A stretch of 15,276 nucleotides of DNA from the NCBI GenBank assembly GCA_002441865.1, contig DJNY01000172.1:1-15276 (forward strand), given 5' to 3'. The stretch's first letter is position 1. Every line of letters begins with the position of its first letter. Shown in pieces: positions 7,613 to 15,276 of the stretch. Both the position numbers and the translations under genes were made by a program. The notes under the pieces were generated by a model that saw only the letters and a list, made by a program, of their open reading frames with translations, was not told where the DNA came from and made no database searches. The stretch is from Lachnospiraceae bacterium UBA6452. GTDB taxonomy: Bacteria; Bacillota; Clostridia; Lachnospirales; Lachnospiraceae.

Positions 7613-10142
7613 TATATTTCTTATCAAAATCCTCCCGGGTCATCGGGCGGTCAAAATAATAGCCCTGCACCAGCCGCACCTTCATACCTTCCAGTACTTT
7701 ATACTGCTCTCTTGTTTCAATTCCCTCAATACAGATACTGACACCGATCGCCCCTGCCAGTTCCGCAACCATCTTAATAAACGACTGGGAATATGAGTCC
7801 TCCGTCAGATCCGATACAAAGCTCTGATCCACCTTAATGACATCCAGTGGAATTTCCCGTATATGGTTCAGGGAAGAGTAGCCGGTTCCGAAATCGTCCA
7901 GCGCGATCCGTGCGCCCAGTTCCCTGATCTGATTCAGTATTTTTTTCATGCGTTCCATATCATTGATCGCAAGGCTCTCCGTTACTTCCAGTGTCAGATT
8001 ATGCGGATTGATACCGGACTGGCGTATGGTCTCTTCTATTGTCTCTACAATATCCGTCTGCAGCAGCTGTACAACCGACAGATTTACATTGACCTTAAAC
8101 TCCGGATGTCCGTGTGTATTCCAGTATTTGCATGCTTTGCATGCCTCTTTCATCACGTGGTTTCCGATCGGGTTGATCAGCCCGAGATATTCTGCCAGTG
8201 GGATAAAATCAGATGGTGGGATAAAGCCGAGCGTTGCGGAGTTCCATCTGACCAGTGCCTCCGCACCGACACATGGTGTCCCTTCCTTCTGGATATCAAT
8301 GATCGGCTGATAATAAACCTCAAATTCTTTATAGTCACCGGCGGTAGCATCACGCATATTTTTTTCCATATCCAGCCGTTTATTGGAAATGGAACTGATA
8401 TTATCGGAATATACCGCCACTCTGTTTTTGCCGCTTTTCTTTGCTTCATACATGGCAATATCCGCTTTTTTGATCAGATCCTGTACACTGCTGCCATCTT
8501 CCGGGAAATAACAGATGCCCATACTCATCGTACAGTAGTAATCCGCATTTTTTAAAAACCACGGTCTGGAAAAGATCGCCTTGATCTCTTCCACGATCCC
8601 GTCAAATCTTGCAATGCTTTCAGGCGGTACCACGATAACAAATTCATCCCCACCCATACGATAACACGTATTGTGGATCTCCGGGATCCGCTGCAGGCTG
8701 TGCGAGATAGACTTCAGCAGTACATCCCCGTACTGATGTCCCAGACCATCATTGATATGTTTGAAATCGTCCAGATCCAGATAGAGCAGTCCGCCCTTGC
8801 CGCCTTCTGTCTCTGCCTTTTCAATATACTGCGCCAGATCCCGTTCACAGCACATACGGTTGTACAGTCCCGTCAGGAAATCTGTATATGCCTGTTGCTC
8901 AATCTTGCGCTGATACAGCTTTTTATCTGTAATATCATATAATGCACTGAAGGATACTTTTCTGCCATCCACCCAGTCAATCTCTGTCTGATGCAGATCA
9001 TACCAGCGTTTTCTGGAAGGATGCTTCAGTTCATAATATCCGTTTTTCAAAAGAACGCTTTCTGCCTGCTCCAGCAGTCTGTTGATCGTTCCTTTTTTCA
9101 GTTCCTGTTCAAATTCGTGCTGCATCAGATCATTGCAAAACAGCACCTGTCCTGATTCCTTATCCCTGACATAAATACAACTTCCCACGGTATTCAGGAT
9201 CTGTGTCAGAGACTGGTAGGAACTTGCAATAGAATTACGTGCGATCCTGTTATCCAGTATATTCTGCAGTATTTTCGCCATATCTGTTGTATATCTGATC
9301 TCCTCAGCTGACCATATATGATCCTGTTCTGTGATAAATGCACAGAGATACATGCTGATCGTACCACGTATGCTGATCGGAACCGTGATCAGAGAACTGA
9401 TCCCTGTTTTCTCCAGAAATGCTGCTGTCTGACCGTCTGTACCCGCAGTACCGGATATGCTGACAGTCTCACTGCCACATACCGGCTCCGGATTCACCGG
9501 TTCTCCATGTACCTGTAAAAGAGACGGATGTGCAGAAATCTCTGCTATGACAGAAAACATGTTTCCGTCTCTGGAAAGTTTTAACAGCTGCATATTGCTG
9601 ACCGTCAGTTTTTCCTGCATCAGCTGCAGGAACTGCCCTGCCAGCTGTTCAAACGGGCTCCGGTCCAGAAGGAGCTTCACAATTCTGCCAAGTCCTCCTT
9701 TTTCTGCCTGCTCTTTTTCCTCTTCTGTCAGCCACATGCGGAGCAGATCAAGTGCCTGCGTAAATGCACGCTCACTTGTCACATGCAGAAACCCGTCTGC
9801 ATAATGCCCTCTCTTTGTGAATTCCCTTTCTAAAACGCAATAAGCAAGCCAACACATGGTTGGCTTGCCTTCCTTTCTTATCGTAACAGCTGCTGTCTTA
9901 ACATTCTCATAGGAGGTATCCTCTATGACCTGATCCTCCAGAGAAGAACCACGCAGCCTGTTATACAATGCTTCTATATTTTCCCTGCCGATCAGCTGAA
10001 GTAATCTTCCGCCTTCTTCCGGTTCACCTGACAGCTTTGTAACAGCGTTTCCGTCCGCATCAACACAGTACAGATATATTCCCGCAAGTTCTGCTATCCC
10101 ATCCTGTATTTTCTGTAACTTTTCACGATCAAATGCCTGCAT
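7608..10142 (-). CDS. Bifunctional-looking c-di-GMP enzyme: sensory domains + GGDEF + EAL
   Basis: 844 aa, no signal peptide or membrane span, so cytosolic. Residues about 5-125 form a sensory domain possibly of the PocR type (low certainty). About 150-300 looks like GAF and 305-408 like PAS. A diguanylate cyclase domain (about 415-585) has an intact GGDEF (497-501). No RxxD product-inhibition site precedes it. A phosphodiesterase domain (about 605-844) has EAL (628-630), NVNLS, EVTES (719-723), DDFGTGYSS (749-757), DVIKVDQ with Lys770, Glu806 in EGIET and QGYYF. All metal and catalytic residues of active EAL proteins appear present, so both activities are possible; one may regulate the other. 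The start has a modest GAGG 8 nt upstream. It lies 38 nt after guaB with no terminator, so probably shares its transcript. Confidence 0.92.
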   Translation of the reverse strand: MQAFDREKLQKIQDGIAELAGIYLYCVDADGNAVTKLSGEPEEGGRLLQLIGRENIEALYNRLRGSSLEDQVIEDTSYENVKTAAVTIRKEGKPTMCWLAYCVLEREFTKRGHYADGFLHVTSERAFTQALDLLRMWLTEEEKEQAEKGGLGRIVKLLLDRSPFEQLAGQFLQLMQEKLTVSNMQLLKLSRDGNMFSVIAEISAHPSLLQVHGEPVNPEPVCGSETVSISGTAGTDGQTAAFLEKTGISSLITVPISIRGTISMYLCAFITEQDHIWSAEEIRYTTDMAKILQNILDNRIARNSIASSYQSLTQILNTVGSCIYVRDKESGQVLFCNDLMQHEFEQELKKGTINRLLEQAESVLLKNGYYELKHPSRKRWYDLHQTEIDWVDGRKVSFSALYDITDKKLYQRKIEQQAYTDFLTGLYNRMCCERDLAQYIEKAETEGGKGGLLYLDLDDFKHINDGLGHQYGDVLLKSISHSLQRIPEIHNTCYRMGGDEFVIVVPPESIARFDGIVEEIKAIFSRPWFLKNADYYCTMSMGICYFPEDGSSVQDLIKKADIAMYEAKKSGKNRVAVYSDNISSISNKRLDMEKNMRDATAGDYKEFEVYYQPIIDIQKEGTPCVGAEALVRWNSATLGFIPPSDFIPLAEYLGLINPIGNHVMKEACKACKYWNTHGHPEFKVNVNLSVVQLLQTDIVETIEETIRQSGINPHNLTLEVTESLAINDMERMKKILNQIRELGARIALDDFGTGYSSLNHIREIPLDVIKVDQSFVSDLTEDSYSQSFIKMVAELAGAIGVSICIEGIETREQYKVLEGMKVRLVQGYYFDRPMTREDFDKKYI

Positions 10143-10180
10143 GAACCTAACCTCGCCTTACATTGTTCTTTTGGCACTTC

Positions 10181-11671
<1,491 letters not shown>

Positions 11672-11678
11672 TTATCGG

Positions 11679-11695
11679 CAAGTTTATCAAACTTG
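11679..11695. repeat. Short perfect inverted repeat in the guaB leader
   Basis: CAAGTTT, three-base loop, AAACTTG: a 7-bp AT-rich stem between the membrane-protein stop and the guaB ribosome site. Neither strand has a T run directly after it, so it is not an intrinsic terminator. It could be an operator or an mRNA processing or stability element. Confidence 0.45.
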
Positions 11696-11705
11696 AATCG
11701 CTTCG

Positions 11706-12215
11706 TCAATCCCGGAAAGCAGCACGGGGTGCCACCTTACTGATCTGCTCAAAAAGTTCGTCATTTACTTCCAGCAAAACCTTCTGCAGCTGATTGTTTG
11801 CTTTAATGATCAGGGCATATGGACTGCTGTCCTTTTCCCCTGTGGAATAATCTACTGTTTTGATATCATTTCTGCCCTGATATGCAGCCATTCTGCCGGA
11901 TGAAGCGGGTGCAAACAATTCCATTGTTGTCAGATCATATTCTGCCACTGTCTTTCTTCTGGACTGATTCTGGATCCTGTCGATCGTCAGATGCTTGTCC
12001 AGATACAGATATTCGTATTCAATTATTTTGTTGAAATTTACAAGATATGCCAGACCCAGTAAGATTGCACCGATCAAAAACAATACAATGCTTCCGGTCA
12101 GTAAAAGCGCTGCGAGAAGTGCCAGTACTCCTGCCACGATCAAGAGATTACGAAGAAGCACCGGTAAAATGCTGTGTTTTCTTCTTATCAGTAATTCTAC
12201 ATACGTATCATTCAT
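11706..12215 (-). CDS. Small two-TM membrane protein of unknown function (possibly DUF6106)
   Basis: 169 aa from the ATG at 12215. After a short basic N-terminus (RRKHS), two hydrophobic segments at about 20-40 and 42-60 form a membrane hairpin. The remaining 110 residues are a soluble, strand-rich domain (YEYLYLDKHLTIDRI, AEYDLTTMELFAP, SPYALIIKANNQLQKVLLEV) that should face the cytosol. The layout is like the small PH-type or DUF6106 membrane proteins found in Lachnospiraceae; this label is from memory of the pattern and uncertain. A GTG at 12224 in the same frame is rejected because it is part of the ribosome site AGGTG (12222-12226), which sits 6 nt before the ATG. It is first in the minus-strand cluster leading to guaB. 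A TATAAT on the minus strand (12286-12291) is a possible -10 without a convincing -35. Confidence 0.8.
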   Translation of the reverse strand: MNDTYVELLIRRKHSILPVLLRNLLIVAGVLALLAALLLTGSIVLFLIGAILLGLAYLVNFNKIIEYEYLYLDKHLTIDRIQNQSRRKTVAEYDLTTMELFAPASSGRMAAYQGRNDIKTVDYSTGEKDSSPYALIIKANNQLQKVLLEVNDELFEQISKVAPRAAFRD

Positions 12216-12342
12216 TTTTATCACCTGCTGTTTTATTTTGATTCCCTTTTATATTAGTACAAAAAAGACTGAAAAGCTATAGCAAATTATAAAGAATCTC
12301 TTTTCCAGTCATGAAAAGATTGTGAAATATCATTCTGCTTCG

Positions 12343-12371
12343 TTGACACTTTAAATAGCTGCAAGTATCAT
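12343..12371 (+). promoter_or_regulatory. Sigma-A promoter of the 225-aa membrane protein gene
   Basis: A perfect -35 TTGACA (12343-12348), a 17-nt spacer and TATCAT (12366-12371). Transcription would begin near 12378, giving a leader of about 55 nt that contains the hairpin at 12396-12412. Confidence 0.75.
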
Positions 12372-12395
12372 AATATAGATAAAATCGAATAAAAC

Positions 12396-12412
12396 GCAGC
12401 AGGCGCTGCTGC
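12396..12412 (+). promoter_or_regulatory. GC-rich leader hairpin just before a ribosome binding site
   Basis: GCAGCAG, loop GCG, CTGCTGC: a 7-bp stem with a tight loop. It ends 5 nt before the AGGAG (12418-12422) of the 225-aa gene. It is too far from any T run to be a terminator. It may stabilise the mRNA 5' end or affect ribosome access. Confidence 0.5.
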
Positions 12413-12432
12413 ATAAAAGGAGACGATAACGT

Positions 12433-13110
12433 ATGATGAAAGATGAGATCCGTGCCCAGAAGGAACGGGTAAAACAGATGCCCCGCTGGGAGCGTTTTAA
12501 ATATTTCTGGTATTATCAGTGGAAATGGGTTGCACTTGCTGTTGCGGTCATTGCCTTTATCGGATACCTGGGGCTTACACTTTACAAAAATTCGTTTGAG
12601 GAATACGTCTATGTTGCGCTTGTCAACTGCGACATCACCAAGTCGCAACAGAGCGAGGAACTTATGGAAGGCTACGCCGAAAGCAGACATGTGGATACAT
12701 CCCAGACGCCTGTCTCCATCAACACCAAGCTGTCTATCCCAGAGGAAGCAACCGGTTCACTGTCTGTTGCGAATTCGCAGGTGCTGCAGGCATATATCGA
12801 AACGGGAGATTATGATGTACTGATCGGCAATACATGGATCATCGATGATTTTGCTTCGCAGGGCTACCTGTGTGATCTGAAAGCGCAGCTTCCGGCAGAT
12901 CTGTACGAGAAGGTCAAAGACCGGCTTTATGAGTTTACCTATGACAACGGTGAAACGTATGCCATCGGTTTTTACGCGGATGATCTGCCTGCGGTCACTT
13001 CTCTGTATACAGAAGATTCCCGTCCGATCATTGCACTGCCTGCGTCTTCCAAGTCGCTGGATGTAGGAATTGATTTTATCCGGTATCTGTATGAATTGGC
13101 GGAATCATAA
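12433..13110 (+). CDS. Membrane-anchored protein of unknown function
   Basis: 225 aa, not assigned to a family. Residues 1-30 are basic and aromatic (RWERFKYFWYYQWKW) and precede one membrane helix at about 32-51. This is a signal anchor with the N-terminus inside by the positive-inside rule. The 170-residue remainder would be extracytoplasmic and looks folded: VALVNCDITK after the helix, then GDYDVLIGNTWIIDDFASQGYLCDLKAQLP and ETYAIGFYADDLPAV. Phrases such as YDVLIG and FASQGYLCDL resemble the interdomain core of extracellular solute-binding proteins, which raises the idea of a tethered, reduced binding-protein-like fold; this is weak inference. Two Cys (66, 147) could pair. AGGAG at 12418-12422 is 10 nt before the first ATG; a second ATG follows at once. 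It has its own strong promoter. Confidence 0.8.
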   Translation: MMKDEIRAQKERVKQMPRWERFKYFWYYQWKWVALAVAVIAFIGYLGLTLYKNSFEEYVYVALVNCDITKSQQSEELMEGYAESRHVDTSQTPVSINTKLSIPEEATGSLSVANSQVLQAYIETGDYDVLIGNTWIIDDFASQGYLCDLKAQLPADLYEKVKDRLYEFTYDNGETYAIGFYADDLPAVTSLYTEDSRPIIALPASSKSLDVGIDFIRYLYELAES

Positions 13111-13127
13111 AATCACAATATGAAACG

Positions 13128-13386
13128 AAATCCTGGGGAATGTATCTACGCAATCACGTTTGACTACCCTACGATTTGCTTAACGCATATTTTGCATGGG
13201 CTCCAGCCACTCGAACCTCTGTGCATGTAAAATCGGCTTTGCCGATGCACAGAGGCTGCATAACGGATTTACATGGTAAATCCGTTACATTTACCAAAAA
13301 GCGTGGTGGTCTCTCCGCCCAGCAAATGCGAAGCAAATCTCGGTCGTCTACACTATCGATTGCTTTAGATACATTCCCCGGGATTT
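13128..13386. repeat. 259-nt nested foldback: candidate structured RNA or MITE-like element
   Basis: The gap between the convergent 225-aa gene and gatB is nearly filled by an imperfect palindrome. Outer stem: 13128-13148 pairs with 13366-13386 (20 Watson-Crick pairs and one G-T). After a 1x2 loop, 13150-13155 pairs with 13358-13363. Middle stems: 13173-13181 with 13331-13339 (9 bp), a 2-nt bulge, then 13184-13188 with 13326-13330; further 13192-13195 with 13322-13325 and 13198-13201 with 13317-13320. Two terminal hairpins follow: 13216-13226 with 13245-13255 (11 bp, with an inner CGGC-ttt-GCCG), and 13261-13272 with 13276-13287 (12 bp perfect, loop ATG). No transposase or clear target duplication is seen. 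The remaining bases of the gap hold nothing else recognised. Confidence 0.75.
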
Positions 13387-13389
13387 TTT
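13366..13389 (+). terminator. Possible intrinsic terminator formed by the closing arm of the foldback
   Basis: In plus-strand RNA, the right arm of the outer stem ends in GGGA followed by six T (13384-13389) and a further T-rich stretch. The arm can pair with its partner at 13128-13148. This would end transcripts of the 225-aa gene, or of an RNA made from the foldback itself. The long distance between the two arms makes the mechanism less certain than for a simple hairpin. Confidence 0.4.
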
Positions 13390-13407
13390 GTTTTGATAAT
13401 TTTATTA

Positions 13408-14838
13408 TTATAAGAGTTCCTTCAATATCTTATTGACCATGCCTGGATCGGCTTTGCCATGCATTGCCTTCATTGTCTGTCCGACGAGGAATCCGATCGC
13501 CTTTTCTTTTCCGTTGTGATAATCTTCAACTGACTGCGGGTTAGCTGCGATCACATCTTCGATCGTCTTACGGAGTGCGCCTTCATCGTTGACGGTTTTC
13601 AGTCCGTTTTCTTCCACATATTTCTCCGGGTCGATATCTTCCGCAAACATCTTTTCAAAAACAGTCTTTGCCACGCTGGAATTGATGGCTTTATCATCCA
13701 CAAGCCTGATCAGGGAAGCCAGATGCTCCGGTGAAAAACGGATGTCCTCAGGATCCATGCTGTTCTCTTTCAGAAGCTGCATTGTCTGTACCATCAGCCA
13801 GTTGCTGACCTTTTTCGGCTGGTTGCAGATCGCAGTTGTTTCTTCAAACAGATCCGCCATTTTCTTAGTGCCTGTCAGGATCTCGATATCATAGTCCGGC
13901 AGATCAAATTCTTCTTTATAACGCTTCATCTTCTCCGGTCTGAATTCCGGTTCTTCTGCCTTAATCTGTGCAAGCCATTCATCCGAAACAACGATCGGTG
14001 TCAGATCCGGATCCGGGAAATAACGGTAATCCTGCGCATCTTCTTTGCTTCTCATTGCATAGGATTCACCCTTTGTATCATCCCAGCGTCTTGTCTCCTG
14101 TACAACTGCCTTTCCTGCTTCGATCAGGTCGATCTGTCTTGCCTGCTCGCCCTCAATGGCATGTGCGATCGCCTTAAAGGAGTTCAGGTTCTTCATCTCT
14201 GTACGAGTTCCGAATTCTTTCTGTCCGACCTCCCGTACGGAAAGGTTGACATCCGCACGCATGCTGCCTTCCTGCAGCTTACAGTCGGAAGCACCGAGAT
14301 ACTGGATCAGCATACGAAGCTTCTCCAGGTAAGCAATGACTTCCTCTGCGCTGCGCATATCAGGCTCGGATACGATCTCGATCAACGGAACACCGGAACG
14401 GTTATAATCTACCAGTGTGCAATCTTCCCATTCATCATGGATCAACTTTCCTGCATCTTCTTCCATATGGATTTCATGAATGCCTACCTTCTTGCTGCCA
14501 GCTTCTGTTTCAATCTCCACATAGCCGTTTCGACAGATTGGCAGATACAACTGGGAGATCTGGTAGTTCTGTGGGTTATCCGGGTAAAAATAATTTTTCC
14601 GGTCAAATTTGGCATATCTTGTGATATCACAGTTCATTGCCATACCGACTGCGACTGCATATTTTAATACCTGCTTATTTAAAACAGGCAAAGAGCCCGG
14701 CATTCCGCTGCAGACAGGACACACATGGGTATTTGGTGCACCACCGAAAGCAGTGGAACAGCCACAGAAGATTTTTGTTTTGGTCGCCAGCTCTACATGA
14801 ACCTCCAGACCAATGACGGTTTCATATTGCTTTGCCAT
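13408..14838 (-). CDS. gatB: Asp-tRNA(Asn)/Glu-tRNA(Gln) amidotransferase subunit B
   Basis: 476 aa, full length. GatB is the kinase and tRNA-binding subunit of GatCAB. It phosphorylates the side chain of Asp or Glu on mischarged tRNA so that ammonia from GatA can convert it to Asn or Gln. Seen: GLEVHVEL (10-17); the zinc cysteines C25, C27, C40 and C43 (CGCS and CPVC), then SGMPGSLPVLN; RKNYFYPDNPQNYQISQ; HMEEDAGKL and DYNRSGVPLIEIVSEPD; EGSMRADVNLSV; and the C-terminal helical tail domain (about 335-476, ending KILKEL). GGAGG lies 8 nt before the ATG inside the end of gatA, and the gatA stop directly abuts the start, so translation is coupled. Confidence 0.98.
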   Translation of the reverse strand: MAKQYETVIGLEVHVELATKTKIFCGCSTAFGGAPNTHVCPVCSGMPGSLPVLNKQVLKYAVAVGMAMNCDITRYAKFDRKNYFYPDNPQNYQISQLYLPICRNGYVEIETEAGSKKVGIHEIHMEEDAGKLIHDEWEDCTLVDYNRSGVPLIEIVSEPDMRSAEEVIAYLEKLRMLIQYLGASDCKLQEGSMRADVNLSVREVGQKEFGTRTEMKNLNSFKAIAHAIEGEQARQIDLIEAGKAVVQETRRWDDTKGESYAMRSKEDAQDYRYFPDPDLTPIVVSDEWLAQIKAEEPEFRPEKMKRYKEEFDLPDYDIEILTGTKKMADLFEETTAICNQPKKVSNWLMVQTMQLLKENSMDPEDIRFSPEHLASLIRLVDDKAINSSVAKTVFEKMFAEDIDPEKYVEENGLKTVNDEGALRKTIEDVIAANPQSVEDYHNGKEKAIGFLVGQTMKAMHGKADPGMVNKILKELL

Positions 14839-15276
14839 TTATGCGTCCTCCCTTCCGAATTTGCCTCTTGCCTGCTCATAGGTATAAGCAGCCTGGATCA
14901 GTTTCTTTTCTGCGAAGCAGTCTCCGATCAACTGCAGGCCGATCGGCAGTCCCTGTGCATCTGTTCCGCACGGAACGCTGATGCCCGGAAGTCCTGCAAG
15001 ATTGACTGAAATGGTGTAAATATCACCCAGATACATTTTGATCGGATCGGAAAGACTCTGTCCGAGCTTTGGTGCTGTTGTCGGTGCAACAGGTCCAAGG
15101 ATCATATCATATTTTGCAAACGCTTCATCAAAAGCTTTTTTGATGAGTGCTTTTACTTTTAATGCCTTCAGATAATAAGCATCATAATAGCCGGAGCTAA
15201 GAACGAAGGAACCAAGCATGATCCTTCTCTTGACTTCCGGTCCGAAGCCTTCTGAACGTGTCTGCTTGTACATGGC
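14839..15276 (-). CDS. gatA: Asp-tRNA(Asn)/Glu-tRNA(Gln) amidotransferase subunit A, C-terminal part
   Basis: Only the last 145 residues are in the window; the gene continues past the right edge, so the Met at 15273 is internal. GatA is the amidase subunit that releases ammonia from glutamine for GatB. Seen: [48 protein letters not shown] and [13 protein letters not shown], then [10 protein letters not shown]. These are the conserved C-terminal blocks of GatA. The Ser-cisSer-Lys catalytic triad lies upstream, outside the window. Its stop codon touches the gatB start. Confidence 0.97.
   Translation of the reverse strand, partial: AMYKQTRSEGFGPEVKRRIMLGSFVLSSGYYDAYYLKALKVKALIKKAFDEAFAKYDMILGPVAPTTAPKLGQSLSDPIKMYLGDIYTISVNLAGLPGISVPCGTDAQGLPIGLQLIGDCFAEKKLIQAAYTYEQARGKFGREDA

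Noticed and set aside
7532..7627. Longer glnS start at 7627
   Set aside because: The extension overlaps the preceding gene's stop, lacks a ribosome site and does not resemble GlnRS; the ATG at 7531 has an ideal AGGAGG.
12216..12224. GTG start at 12224 for the small membrane protein
   Set aside because: The GTG is part of the AGGTG ribosome site serving the ATG at 12215.
12277..12690. 137-aa minus-strand frame over the promoter and start of the 225-aa gene
   Set aside because: It overlaps a strong promoter, leader and an evident plus-strand gene, and its composition is that of an antisense shadow.
13176..13436. 86-aa plus-strand reading frame across the foldback and into the end of gatB
   Set aside because: It is made of the palindromic DNA, has no ribosome binding site and runs antisense into gatB; it is a by-product of the foldback.

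Overview
The window looks like a chromosomal segment of a low-to-mid GC Clostridia bacterium, most likely a gut Lachnospiraceae. The basis is the protein families present (DUF975, DUF2225, a bacterial GlnRS alongside GatCAB, MocR, a GH9 lipoprotein), GGAGG-type ribosome binding sites throughout, and sigma-A-like promoters. No tRNA, rRNA, CRISPR array, phage gene or transposase gene was seen. Genus cannot be fixed from the sequence alone.

Layout. (1) 3-1811, minus: N-terminal 603 residues of a modular GH9 (cellulase family) lipoprotein, cut by the left window edge. (2) 1812-1968: divergent intergenic region with two candidate promoters whose -35 boxes overlap. (3) 1969-3583, plus: a three-gene unit of small proteins: a DUF4190-like membrane protein, a cytosolic-looking HExxH protein with two CxxC pairs, and a DUF975 membrane protein. 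A candidate terminator for it lies inside the 3' end of the convergent gene. (4) 3580-12215, minus: six tightly spaced co-directional genes. In transcription order these are a small two-TM membrane protein, guaB, a GGDEF-EAL c-di-GMP protein with N-terminal sensory domains, glnS, a DUF2225 zinc/TPR-like protein, and a MocR-type regulator. (5) 12216-12432: divergent intergenic region with a good sigma-A promoter (TTGACA-17-TATCAT) and a leader hairpin. (6) 12433-13110, plus: a membrane-anchored protein of unknown function. (7) 13111-13407: a gene-free convergent region almost filled by a 259-nt nested foldback. (8) 13408-15276, minus: gatB and the C-terminal part of gatA, directly abutting, from a gatCAB operon.

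How the genes relate. The centre is housekeeping: GMP synthesis (GuaB) and glutamine handling in translation (GlnRS, GatAB). A bifunctional-looking c-di-GMP enzyme sits between guaB and glnS; GTP made downstream of GuaB is the substrate of a GGDEF domain, but a regulatory link is only inference. The coexistence of GlnRS with GatAB suggests the amidotransferase mainly makes Asn-tRNA(Asn) here, unless Glu-tRNA(Gln) is also formed.

The least explained signals are the 259-nt foldback between the 225-aa membrane protein gene and gatB, which could be a structured RNA, a MITE-like repeat or an elaborate terminator, and the three-gene unit built around the HEQEH protein.
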